NCBI GenBank assembly: GCA_949051815.1
Contig: CARQVR010000016.1
Coordinates: forward strand, 1-58,530
Direction of reading: 5' to 3'
Length of the DNA: 58,530 nucleotides
Source of the DNA: an uncultured Lachnospiraceae bacterium
Lineage (GTDB): Bacteria > Bacillota > Clostridia > Lachnospirales > Lachnospiraceae
In this document: piece after piece, positions 7,732-16,141 of the stretch
Layout: every line of letters begins with the position of its first letter
How positions within the stretch are numbered: the first letter of the stretch is position 1
Notes under the pieces: model-generated
Seen by the model: the letters and a program-made list of their open reading frames with translations, nothing else
The model's database searches: none
Told to the model about the DNA's origin: nothing
Made by a program: the position numbers and the translations under genes

Positions 7732-10700
7732 TCACATCGCCTGTCCCAGGTATTCCCTGTCAAAACCGTTTTGACCCGCACGTTTTCCGATACCGTGATA
7801 GTACACCAGCAGACAGAAAATTGCCACCATCGCACAACACTTCCTGAACCTGCCGCCCTTCTTCGCCCATCGGATAAACGCCTTCACGAACACTTCCTTC
7901 TCCCTCTCAGTCATACCGCGGCCCTCTTCCATGAAGCAGAGAAGCAGATACGTCAGCCCGGCAATCATGGCTGCCGTAGCGTAAATTTCCACCAGAGTGG
8001 AATCGCCGGTTTTCGGCTCTCCCCCGTTTGACGCCGCCTTTTCTGATCCCTGTTCTGCGCCGTCAGACGCCCGGACATTTTCTGCTGCACTGTTTACGGC
8101 CTGAGGCGCCGTTGTCTGTACCACGGCAGTTGTCTGTATATCCCCTGTGTCACCGTCTCCGCCACCCGGAATCGGATTATCCCCGCCGTCTGACGTATCG
8201 CTGCCATCCGGCTTGTCACCGCCATCCGTTTTATCGTCTCCTCCCGGTTTTTCATCCCCACCGGGCTTATCGTCTCCTCCCGGCTTTTCATCCCCACCGG
8301 GCTTATCGTCTCCTCCCGGCTTTTCATCCCCACCGGGCTTATCGTCTCCTTCCGGCTTTTCCACCCAGCTTGCAAAGATACCTGTGGTATCGGTCACAGC
8401 AGCGGCAAAATCATAGGATGTGCTGCCGCCGTCCGTCGTCTTCCACCCGGCGAAATCATAATCCGCTTTGCCCGGATCCGCCGGCTTCAACACCTGCCGT
8501 CCGCGCAGGACAATCTGCGGCTCCTGCGGGGTTCCGGCTTTATACGCATCCGCGCCATCATAGAAAGTCGCCGTATAGTAATGAACGTCTTCTTCCCCGT
8601 CCGCCCCGTTGACCGTCACATCCACCTGCGTGTCCGTGCCGCTCACACGCACATCCATCCCCGGATTCCCCGCCCCGGAATAGAGGGAATCCGCGGAAAT
8701 GCCCGTGACATCATAGACGCGGTAGGTCCCATCCGGCACCCGGCTGATGCTGTAAGAGCTGTCTTTCGTCTGTCCCTGCACTTCGAGAAAACCGCCGTCA
8801 CCGCCGCCAAGCAGGGCAAAGGTTCTGCTGTGGCCGCTCCATGGATTTTTGTCTTTCTTCACGTTGATGGTCACAGTGTAAGTATCTACGGTCACTCCTT
8901 CATAGGACCAGCCGTACCATCTGCCATTGTCTGCATCGCCGTCATTTTGCGCGGCCTCTTTAAAGGCGTCAGTATAGGCTTGTCCCCTCAATTCATCCTT
9001 ACTCGTATCATATGTACCAAAAAAATGAATATATCTCTTATTCACCTCATTATTGTCGGGAAATGGAGCAAATGCGTCTCTCCCGACCTGCGGAAACCGG
9101 ATGTTCACATCTGATGATACAACAATATAAAACGCTTTCAATTGGCCACAATTTTTAAACGCCTCCACACCTATCGTCGATACCTTTTCTGATATTGTCA
9201 CACTGGCCAGACTGCTGCAATCTGAAAACGCGCCCTCACCTATACTTGTTACCTTTCCCGGTATCTCCACATTATTTAAACCGCTGCAAGACGCAAATGT
9301 ATATTGTTCGATACGCGTCACACCTTGCGGTATCTCTACGCTGGTTATTTTTTTGCATTTATAAAATGCAGCCTCCCCTATCTGCGTCACATTTTGCGGT
9401 ATCTCTATGGCGGTTAAGCCCTCGCATCCATAAAATGCGTTCTTCTTTATATTTGTTACACCTTCCGGTATCGTTACACTGGTTAATCTTTTACAGCTCT
9501 CAAACACAGCCGTCTCTATACACGTCACACCCTGCGGTATCTCTACGCTGGTCAAGCCGCTCCCTGCAAACGCAGTTTCCTCTATTTCCGTCACGCCTGC
9601 CGGTATTGTCACACTGGTCAGACTGCTGCAAGAGCTAAACGCGCCATCACCTATACTCGTCACGCTTCCCGGTATCTCTACCTTCGTTAGCCTGATACAT
9701 CTATCAAATGTCCCCTTCTCTATACCTGCCACACCTTCCGGTATCGTTACACTCTTTAAATCTTCATTATGAGCAAATGCCCTCTCCCCTATGCTTCTCA
9801 CGCTTTTCGGTATCGTTATGCTATTCAAAAAGCAGCTATCAAACGCTCTATTTCCTATTTCTTTCACGCCTTCCGCTATCGTAACGTCGGAAAGGGCGGA
9901 GAGCGCAAATGCATTATCCCCTATACGCTCCACACTTGCCGGTATAGAAATCCTTTCCAGCGTCCAGCTCTTCTGAAATGCGTTTGCCCCTATTCCTGTC
10001 ACACGCCAGGTAACTCCATCCTTCACGAATGATTCAGGAATGATTACGTTTGCTACCCTGTTATCCGGGTCTTCCCCTTTTACTTCGACTTCGCCATTTC
10101 CCGTCACCCTGTACCAAAGATGAGAACCATCATCCCAGATCGTACCATCAGCCGCATACGTTTCCATACCCTCATCCTGCGTCAGCGCCGTCCCCGCTTC
10201 CTCAGACAGCGCATTTTGTGAAACAGCTTCTTCCGCGCCCTCGTCTCCTGTCCCGTCATCAGCCGCGCCGGGGTTGTCCTCTTCGTCATCATCTGCACCG
10301 CCTTCTTCCGTGCCGCCATTGTCTGCACCATCACCGGCTTCCCCTGCGCCGCCATTACCTGCGCCGCTGTCTGCACCATCACCGGCACCGCCTTCTTCCG
10401 TGCCGCTATTGTCTTCACCATCACCGGTTTCCCCTGCGCCGCTATTGTCTCCATCGCCGGCTTCCCCTGCGCCGTCATTGCCTGCACCATCACCGGCTTC
10501 CCCTGCGCCGCTATTGTCTGCACCATCGCCGGCTTCCCCTGCGCCGTCATTGCCTGTGCCGCCTCCTTCTGCGCCGTCATCTTCGTCGTCTTTCGGCGCG
10601 TCTTTGTCCGCCATATCAGCGCCACCCATCTGCGTGCCATCCTTATTTTCATCCGGAATGCCCGTTTCCGCGGGAGCCGTCCCTTCCTTTGCCAGCACGG

Positions 10701-10782
10701 GCACCCGGCACTGTCCGACCAGCAGAGCCGCCGTCAGCATCACCGCTATCCACCTGTAACCTTTGTTTTTATTCTTTCTCAT
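7732..10782 (-). CDS. BspA-type leucine-rich-repeat cell-surface protein with sortase signal
   Basis: Large secreted surface protein, 1016 residues. Order: signal peptide with Lys-rich start and hydrophobic core (about 1-32); very acidic Gly/Ala/Asp/Glu repeat region (about 45-205) built of GAGEAGDG units; BspA-type LRR domain (about 240-600) with some 14 repeats of about 23 residues of the form SVTIPEGVTxIGxxAFxxC; a region with an InlB/Flg_new-type repeat ending DYDFAGWKT; a Lys-Pro-Gly-Asp-rich stalk; then PKTGD (about 923-927), a hydrophobic helix, a basic segment and a second hydrophobic helix before the end. The sorting motif fits a wall-anchored protein, but the long tail is unusual. 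The start at 10782 follows GGGGGAAACGGG; a start at 10800, overlapping the sortase stop as TAATG, is the alternative. Such proteins are often adhesins; the ligand is unknown. Confidence 0.88.
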   Translation of the reverse strand: MRKNKNKGYRWIAVMLTAALLVGQCRVPVLAKEGTAPAETGIPDENKDGTQMGGADMADKDAPKDDEDDGAEGGGTGNDGAGEAGDGADNSGAGEAGDGAGNDGAGEAGDGDNSGAGETGDGEDNSGTEEGGAGDGADSGAGNGGAGEAGDGADNGGTEEGGADDDEEDNPGAADDGTGDEGAEEAVSQNALSEEAGTALTQDEGMETYAADGTIWDDGSHLWYRVTGNGEVEVKGEDPDNRVANVIIPESFVKDGVTWRVTGIGANAFQKSWTLERISIPASVERIGDNAFALSALSDVTIAEGVKEIGNRAFDSCFLNSITIPKSVRSIGERAFAHNEDLKSVTIPEGVAGIEKGTFDRCIRLTKVEIPGSVTSIGDGAFSSCSSLTSVTIPAGVTEIEETAFAGSGLTSVEIPQGVTCIETAVFESCKRLTSVTIPEGVTNIKKNAFYGCEGLTAIEIPQNVTQIGEAAFYKCKKITSVEIPQGVTRIEQYTFASCSGLNNVEIPGKVTSIGEGAFSDCSSLASVTISEKVSTIGVEAFKNCGQLKAFYIVVSSDVNIRFPQVGRDAFAPFPDNNEVNKRYIHFFGTYDTSKDELRGQAYTDAFKEAAQNDGDADNGRWYGWSYEGVTVDTYTVTINVKKDKNPWSGHSRTFALLGGGDGGFLEVQGQTKDSSYSISRVPDGTYRVYDVTGISADSLYSGAGNPGMDVRVSGTDTQVDVTVNGADGEEDVHYYTATFYDGADAYKAGTPQEPQIVLRGRQVLKPADPGKADYDFAGWKTTDGGSTSYDFAAAVTDTTGIFASWVEKPEGDDKPGGDEKPGGDDKPGGDEKPGGDDKPGGDEKPGGDDKTDGGDKPDGSDTSDGGDNPIPGGGDGDTGDIQTTAVVQTTAPQAVNSAAENVRASDGAEQGSEKAASNGGEPKTGDSTLVEIYATAAMIAGLTYLLLCFMEEGRGMTEREKEVFVKAFIRWAKKGGRFRKCCAMVAIFCLLVYYHGIGKRAGQNGFDREYLGQAM
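8231..8362 (-). repeat. 36-bp tandem repeat coding the KPGGDE stalk
   Basis: Three full copies of a 36-base unit (8231-8266, 8267-8302, 8303-8338), nearly identical, and a partial fourth to 8362, in frame within the LRR gene. Each unit codes twelve residues of DKPGGDEKPGGD type. Copy number could vary between strains without shifting the frame. Confidence 0.85.
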
Positions 10783-10799
10783 CCCGTTTCCCCCGCTCA

Positions 10800-11618
10800 T
10801 TACTCTTCTGCTCTTTTAGCTACCACCACAATTCTTCCGTCTTCCTCGTGGTAAGCGCAAGTGGACAGCGTAAGAAATGTATCTCCAAATTCCGCTGTCA
10901 CCCCCGTATCATACAGCGCTTTGTCCATTATATGATCATAAAAGTATGCAAACTCTTCCTCTGTATCTGCCTGATAAAACTGATAATACTTAAATCCTGT
11001 TTCCTGATCACCATTTGCATTGGAAAGAAAGACAGACATGATCTCATATTTCCGCTCCTCATAAAGTGTATCAAAAAAAATCTGCCGGTGTTTCTCATAA
11101 AAAGACTGCTCCAGATACTGGTCTAACATACCAAACATGGTTCCGTCTTTCATATTATGTCCGTATATGACAAAATTGGTGCCCGGCGTATTGACATCTG
11201 CAATATCCTTCACATATAAGCAGCCATACCTGTCTTCTCTCTTATCAAAATCATGGTGCAGATAAAATTCGTTATCCGCACACTGCATGACCGGATAATC
11301 AATCACCGTATCCGGAATAGAAATCCAGCCCGTTAAGTCATTGTTTTTGGCGCAAAGCGTGGCAAATCTATCCATGACTGGCTGTTCCTGCGTATCTGTA
11401 TTCCGTTCCTCCGCTTCCGCCGTATAGTCTGCCGCTTCTGTTTCAATTACTTCCGTATCTTCTTCTGCCTCCTCCGCTTTCACCGTACTGCTCAGATTGT
11501 CCATATACTTTTTATGTTGTATCGTCTGATAATGCTCCCTGAAAAGCCCTGTCAGGCATACGACAAAAACGAAAAGAACGAATCTTCTAAGATAAGTTAA
11601 CAGATATCTGCTTTTCAT
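10800..11618 (-). CDS. srtB: Class B sortase
   Basis: Membrane-anchored cysteine transpeptidase that joins surface proteins to peptidoglycan. The 272-residue product has an N-terminal membrane helix (about 10-27), an acidic linker (45-80) and a sortase barrel. The catalytic triad is visible: His154 in IYGHNMKDG, Cys254 in LTLSTCAY and Arg262 in DGRIVVV. The TLSTC motif and the length fit class B. The start follows AAGGA. The LRR surface protein begins at or just after its stop codon, so it is the probable substrate, as is usual for dedicated sortase-substrate pairs. Confidence 0.93.
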   Translation of the reverse strand: MKSRYLLTYLRRFVLFVFVVCLTGLFREHYQTIQHKKYMDNLSSTVKAEEAEEDTEVIETEAADYTAEAEERNTDTQEQPVMDRFATLCAKNNDLTGWISIPDTVIDYPVMQCADNEFYLHHDFDKREDRYGCLYVKDIADVNTPGTNFVIYGHNMKDGTMFGMLDQYLEQSFYEKHRQIFFDTLYEERKYEIMSVFLSNANGDQETGFKYYQFYQADTEEEFAYFYDHIMDKALYDTGVTAEFGDTFLTLSTCAYHEEDGRIVVVAKRAEE

Positions 11619-11634
11619 ATTTTTCCTTATAATA

Positions 11635-11683
11635 TGTTCAGTCAGTCAGGGCATACCTGTCTCCTGCCCTGACTGACTGAACA
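11635..11683. repeat. 19-bp perfect inverted repeat between prfB and the sortase gene
   Basis: Arms 11635-11653 and 11665-11683 pair perfectly over 19 bases with an 11-base loop. It lies 9 bases after the prfB stop codon. No T tract follows on either strand, so it is not a textbook intrinsic terminator; it may still end prfB transcription, protect the mRNA end or act as a binding site. Confidence 0.8.
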
Positions 11684-11692
11684 TCCTGTCGC

Positions 11693-12797
11693 TTAACTAT
11701 TTATCCATTTCAAATACGCATTGATAAACGGATCAATCGCACCGTCCATCACCGCGTCCACATTGCCGGACTCCTCGTTTGTCCGGTGATCCTTCACCAT
11801 CGTGTATGGCTGCATGACATAGGAACGGATCTGGTTGCCCCAACCGATTTCCTTCACATCGCCCCGGATATCCGACAGCTTCTCCGCATTCTCCTCCTGT
11901 TTCAGCATATAGAGTTTCGCCTTTAGCATCTGCATCGCCTTGTCCTTGTTCTGGAACTGGCTGCGCTCGTTCTGACAAGTCACCACGATCCCTGTCGGGA
12001 AATGGGTGATACGGATAGCAGAAGAAGTCTTATTGATGTGCTGGCCGCCCGCGCCGCTGCTTCGGTAAGTGTCGATGCGGATATCCTCGTCCTTCACCTC
12101 CACATCCACGTCCTCCTCGATGTCCGGCATCACGTCAAGGGACACGAAGGAAGTCTGCCGCTTGCCCTGCGCGTTGAAAGGAGAAATCCGCACAAGCCTG
12201 TGCACGCCCTTCTCCGATTTCAGGTAACCGTAAGCGTTCTCGCCGTTGATCTGGAAAGTCACGGACTTAATGCCCGCCTCGTCGCCGTCCAGATAGTCAA
12301 TCACTTCCAGCGAATAGCCCTTCCGCTCCGCCCAGCGGGTATACATGCGGTAAAGCATACCACACCAGTCGCAGCTCTCCGTGCCGCCCGCACCGGCATT
12401 TAATTTCAATATCGCGTTGTTCCTGTCATACTCGCCCGAGAGAAGGGTGCTGATCCTGATGTTTTCAAACGTCTCTTTGAAGGACGCCAGCTCCTCCTCG
12501 ATATCGGGAATGATGGCGGGGTCGTTGTCCTCATAGCCAAGCTCGATCAGTTCCAAAATGTCATTATACTGACCGGAAAGGCCGTCCATCGTCTCCACAA
12601 TATCCTTAAGCCCTTTGGATTCCCGCATCTTCTGGTTGGATTTCTCCGGGTCATCCCAGAAATCCGGGGCCTGCATTTCCATGTCAAGCTCCTCGATGCG
12701 CTTCACCTTATCTGCTAAGTTAAAGTGAATCCCTCACTTCCGCTAAGGGGCTTTCGTACGCAAGAAGCTCCGATTTCATATTGTCTAATTCTACCAC
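11693..12797 (-). CDS. prfB: Peptide chain release factor 2 (programmed +1 frameshift)
   Basis: Release factor that recognises UGA and UAA stop codons on the ribosome. The protein is read in two frames. Frame 0 runs from a GTG at 12797 (GAAGGTG upstream) for 25 codons, VELDNMKSELLAYESPLAEV then RDSL, to a TAA at 12720-12722. Shifting +1 at CTT-TAA-C (skipping base 12722) continues NLADKVKRIEELD and runs to 11693, for a total near 367 residues, the family norm. The GGQ motif needed for peptide release is present in SGAGGQHINKTSS, and SPF-type anticodon-like residues in RISPFNAQGKR. It lies downstream of secA, as often in Firmicutes, but with a toxin-antitoxin pair between. The frame-0 stop is TAA rather than the usual TGA. 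Confidence 0.93.
12719..12739 (-). promoter_or_regulatory. RF2 programmed frameshift site
   Basis: On the minus strand the codons run GTG AGG GAT TCA CTT TAA C. CTT is the slip codon (12723-12725), TAA the in-frame stop (12720-12722), and GAGGG the internal Shine-Dalgarno-like stretch just upstream. In known RF2 autoregulation low RF2 lets the ribosome slip; the stop is nearly always UGA, which only RF2 reads. Confidence 0.85.
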
Positions 12798-12815
12798 TTA
12801 ACTTCACCTTCTTTC

Positions 12816-13070
12816 TTAATATCTCTTGTAAACGTCTCCACGGTTGTCAATATCAACCACATAAACAATTAGTTTTCCGTTATCCACTGTATATATAATC
12901 CGATAATCGCCCACACGCAGCCTTAACAGATCATCGTAGCCTTTCAGTTTCTTAATATCCTCACCGTCAGGCAGTCGTTCTATTGCGGCTACCACGCGCC
13001 TTCTTTCATTGACAGGAAGTTTATCAATAAATTTCTTGGCTTTCTTTTTAATGATAATCTGATACATCAA
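12816..13070 (-). CDS. RelE/ParE family toxin
   Basis: Small basic protein of 84 residues with the RelE/ParE fold pattern: MMYQIIIKKKAKKFIDKLP at the N-terminus, then IERLPDGEDIKKLKG and a C-terminal LRVGDYRIIYTVD strand pair ending DNRGDVYKRY. In RelE-type toxins this fold cuts mRNA on the ribosome; in ParE it targets gyrase. The sequence alone favours RelE. Its start codon overlaps the stop of the upstream antitoxin gene by four bases, the usual arrangement. It ends 18 bases before prfB, so prfB may be read through from this pair. Confidence 0.88.
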   Translation of the reverse strand: MMYQIIIKKKAKKFIDKLPVNERRRVVAAIERLPDGEDIKKLKGYDDLLRLRVGDYRIIYTVDNGKLIVYVVDIDNRGDVYKRY

Positions 13071-13279
13071 TCAAGCCCCCACTCTTTTAAACATTCTTCA
13101 AGCGGTATTCCTTCCTTATCCTCAATCGGTGCATTTTTATAGTTTTCTGCCATTCTCTGGCAAAAGATATCGTCTGCCTCTTCATCGGCCGCAACACCCT
13201 GAACGTATGCCAGCACATAGCCGATTTTATAGTCCGGTATCGAATCTAACAGTTCAATAATTCTTTCTCTATTACTCAC
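13067..13279 (-). CDS. Putative antitoxin paired with the RelE-like toxin
   Basis: Acidic 70-residue protein immediately upstream of and overlapping the toxin gene. It begins SNRERIIELLDSIPDYKIGY and ends in an acidic tail (EDKEGIPLEECLKEWG) of the kind that wraps RelE-type toxins. No clear ribbon-helix-helix DNA-binding motif can be named from the sequence. I start it at the GTG of codon GTG-AGT-AAT (13279) because GAAGG lies eight bases before it; a GTG nine bases further upstream overlaps that site. Function rests mainly on position. Confidence 0.75.
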   Translation of the reverse strand: MSNRERIIELLDSIPDYKIGYVLAYVQGVAADEEADDIFCQRMAENYKNAPIEDKEGIPLEECLKEWGLD

Positions 13280-13380
13280 GATATACACCTTCTTTCCTTA
13301 CGACTAGTGTATGATTGCTGAGTGTATTTCTATTCGCCAAAGCAAAACCTGCTCTTTAGCCGCCGCTTCTGCCCTGTCCG

Positions 13381-15945
13381 TCACTTCCGGCCGCAGCACT
13401 GCTTATACTTCTTTCCGCTTCCGCAAGGGCAGGGATCGTTTGGATAAACCTTCGCCTCCGCGCGCTTCACGGGACCTTTTTGCAGGGTATCGTCCTTGTT
13501 GGTGCCGGTCACCTTGGCCACCTGCTCTCGCTCTACCTTCTGCTCGATGCGCACACGGAAGAGCAGGCGCACGGTTTCCTCCTTGATGTTCTGCGTCATT
13601 TCGTCAAACATCTCATAACCGTTCAGCTTGTACTCCACCAGCGGATCCTTCTGTCCGTAAGCCTGTAAGCCAGCGCCCTGACGAAGCTGATCCATATCGT
13701 CGATGTGATCCATCCACTTTCTGTCTATCACCTTGAGCAGGATCACACGCTCGATCTCACGGATCGCCTCTGGCTCCGGGAACTCCGCTTCCTTGCTCTC
13801 GTAGAGTTTGACCGCTTCCTCTTTCAACTGCTGTTTCAGGCTGTTTTTCTTAGGCTTTAACACCCGCGACGCGTCCACCGGCTTTAAGGGCACCGTGGGA
13901 ATCAGCAGGGTATTCAACTCATTGTAATCCCACTCCTCGAAATCGGAGTCGTCGCCGATACAGATATCCACGCAGTTTTCCACGATATCCGTGATCATCT
14001 TGTAGATCGCGTCCCTCATGCTCTCGCCGTCTAAGACGCGGCGTCTCTCCTCGTAGATGATCTCTCTTTGCTCGTTCATCACCTGATCGTACTCGAGCAG
14101 GCTCTTTCTGATGCCGAAGTTATTATTCTCTATCTTCTTCTGAGCTGTCTCAATCGCTTTGGTGAGGGCGCTGTGCTCGATCTCCTGCCCCTCCGGGATG
14201 CCCAGCGCGTTAAACATGGTAATCATGCGGTCGGAACCAAACAGCCGCATCAGGTCGTCTTCCAGCGAAATAAAGAACTTCGATTCACCGGGATCTCCCT
14301 GACGGCCGCTTCGGCCTCTGAGCTGGTTGTCGATACGTCTGGACTCATGCCGCTCCGTACCGATAATCATCAGACCGCCCGCCGCTCTCGCCTCGTCGTC
14401 CAGCTTGATATCCGTACCACGGCCCGCCATATTGGTAGCGATGGTAACCGCGCCGTGAATACCGGCGTCCGCCACGATCTCCGCCTCCAGCTCGTGGAAC
14501 TTGGCGTTCAGCACCTTATGCTCCAAGCCGTTTCTCTTAAAGATAGCGGAAAGCTCCTCCGATGCGTCGATGTTGATCGTACCTACCAGCACCGGCTGTC
14601 CCTTGGCGTGGGCTTCCTGCACCGCAAGAAGAATGGCCTTTAATTTTTCTTTTCTCGTTTTATAAACTGCGTCCTGTTGATCGATACGGGCCACAGGCTT
14701 GTTCGTGGGAATCGCCACCACATCCATGCCGTAAATATCGCGGAACTCTTTTTCCTCCGTGAGGGCCGTACCCGTCATACCCGCCTTTTTCTCGAATTTA
14801 TTAAAAAAGTTCTGGAAGGTAATGGTGGCAAGGGTCTTGCTCTCCCGCTTCACCTTCACATGCTCTTTCGCCTCAATCGCCTGATGCAGGCCGTCGGAAT
14901 AACGTCTCCCCGGCATGATACGGCCGGTAAACTCATCCACGATCATAACCTGATCATCGCTCACCACATAATCCTGATCTCGGAACATCAGATTGTGCGC
15001 ACGCAAAGCCAGTATGATATTATGCTGGATTTCCAGATTTTCCGGATCAGCCAGATTTTCAATCTGGAAGAAACGCTCCACTTTGGCAACGCCCTGCGCG
15101 GTCAGGTTCACCACCTTGTCCTTCTCGTTCACGATGAAGTCCCCGGTCTCCTCCCGCTCCACGCCCATGATCGCGTCCATCTTGGACAGCTCTTCCATGT
15201 CCTCGCCTCTGGTGAGCTGTTTCGCCAGAATGTCGCACGCCTCGTAGAGCTTCGTGGACTTGCCGCTCTGGCCGGATATGATCAGCGGGGTTCTGGCCTC
15301 GTCGATCAGCACCGAGTCCACCTCGTCGATAATGGCATAGTGAAGGTCCCTGAGCACGAGCTGTTCCTTGTAGATAACCATATTGTCGCGCAGATAATCA
15401 AACCCCAGCTCGTTGTTGGTCACATAGGTAATGTCACAGTTGTACGCCTCTCTGCGCTCCTCGGGCTTCATGTCGTTTAACACACATCCCACTTTCAGGC
15501 CAAGAAACTCATGCACCTGCCCCATCCACTCCGCGTCACGCTTCGCCAGATAGTCGTTGACCGTGACAACATGCACGCCCTTCCCCTCCAGCGCATTCAG
15601 ATAGGCCGGCAGAAGACAGGTCTGTGTCTTTCCTTCACCGGTTCTCATCTCCGCGATCCGTCCCTGATGCAGGATAATGCCGCCGATCAGCTGCACTCTG
15701 TAATGTTCCGTGTTAAGCACTCTTCTGGCCGCCTCCCGGACAAGCGCATACGCTTCCGGCAAAAGGTCGTCCAAAGTCTCCCCCTCGGAGAGTCTTTTTC
15801 TAAACTCTTTCGTCTTATCACGCATTTGCTCTTCCGTCAGTTCCATCATCTCAGGCCGCATGCCCTCGATCTTGTCAACCAGACCCTGAATACGTTTGAT
15901 CTCACGTTCACTGTGCGTTCCGAATATTTTTTGTACCACGCTCAT
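13381..15945 (-). CDS. secA: Preprotein translocase ATPase SecA
   Basis: Motor that pushes unfolded preproteins through SecYEG. The 854-residue product has the SecA plan: MSVVQKIFG start, Walker A in MRTGEGKTQTC (about 100-110), DEVDS Walker B, the GRSGRQGDPGES helicase motif, the scaffold domain and a C-terminal SEC-C zinc motif CPCGSGKKYKQCCG after a variable linker. The start at 15945 is the family-typical one; an upstream in-frame ATG at 16017 would add 24 residues without family match. A good promoter lies 80-110 bases upstream. It is followed by the toxin-antitoxin pair and prfB. Confidence 0.97.
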   Translation of the reverse strand: MSVVQKIFGTHSEREIKRIQGLVDKIEGMRPEMMELTEEQMRDKTKEFRKRLSEGETLDDLLPEAYALVREAARRVLNTEHYRVQLIGGIILHQGRIAEMRTGEGKTQTCLLPAYLNALEGKGVHVVTVNDYLAKRDAEWMGQVHEFLGLKVGCVLNDMKPEERREAYNCDITYVTNNELGFDYLRDNMVIYKEQLVLRDLHYAIIDEVDSVLIDEARTPLIISGQSGKSTKLYEACDILAKQLTRGEDMEELSKMDAIMGVEREETGDFIVNEKDKVVNLTAQGVAKVERFFQIENLADPENLEIQHNIILALRAHNLMFRDQDYVVSDDQVMIVDEFTGRIMPGRRYSDGLHQAIEAKEHVKVKRESKTLATITFQNFFNKFEKKAGMTGTALTEEKEFRDIYGMDVVAIPTNKPVARIDQQDAVYKTRKEKLKAILLAVQEAHAKGQPVLVGTINIDASEELSAIFKRNGLEHKVLNAKFHELEAEIVADAGIHGAVTIATNMAGRGTDIKLDDEARAAGGLMIIGTERHESRRIDNQLRGRSGRQGDPGESKFFISLEDDLMRLFGSDRMITMFNALGIPEGQEIEHSALTKAIETAQKKIENNNFGIRKSLLEYDQVMNEQREIIYEERRRVLDGESMRDAIYKMITDIVENCVDICIGDDSDFEEWDYNELNTLLIPTVPLKPVDASRVLKPKKNSLKQQLKEEAVKLYESKEAEFPEPEAIREIERVILLKVIDRKWMDHIDDMDQLRQGAGLQAYGQKDPLVEYKLNGYEMFDEMTQNIKEETVRLLFRVRIEQKVEREQVAKVTGTNKDDTLQKGPVKRAEAKVYPNDPCPCGSGKKYKQCCGRK

Positions 15946-16025
15946 AGTTTTCTCATTTCCACGCGCCCGTGCAGACACATGCCTTTCTCTCAAAAAATCC
16001 CCACAATACCAAAACACTAAACTAT

Positions 16026-16054
16026 ATTTTAACAGATACAGGGGGTAAATTCAA
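16026..16054 (-). promoter_or_regulatory. Promoter of secA
   Basis: Minus strand TTGAAT (16049-16054), 17-base spacer, TAAAAT (16026-16031). The start site would fall near 16019, leaving a leader of about 75 bases before the secA ATG. Confidence 0.6.
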
Positions 16055-16081
16055 GCAAAACCCCTCTTATCCAGCAGTAAA

Positions 16082-16115
16082 CGGCGGAGGAGCCCGTTTT
16101 GCCGCCCCTCCGCCG
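16082..16115 (-). terminator. Hairpin downstream of butyrate kinase
   Basis: Nine-pair GC-rich stem CGGCGGAGG (16082-16090) with CCTCCGCCG (16107-16115), loop 16 bases. On the minus strand only TTT follows, so termination is plausible but weak. It lies 26 bases after the buk stop. Confidence 0.45.
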
Positions 16116-16141
16116 CCTCATATTACAAAAGAATCCGTTTC

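Noticed and set aside
8231..8362. Regular 36-base repeats that might be a CRISPR array
   Set aside because: The copies are directly adjacent with no spacers and code an in-frame protein stalk.
8028..8612. Long plus-strand open frames within the LRR gene, also 10050-11126 and 10274-10759
   Set aside because: They are shadows of the repetitive, GC-biased minus-strand gene; their products are His/Arg/Pro- or Ser/Pro-rich with no domain, and no ribosome binding sites fit.
14068..15480. Plus-strand open frames of 191 and 267 codons opposite secA
   Set aside because: They lie entirely antisense to a well-conserved gene and their products show no family motifs.
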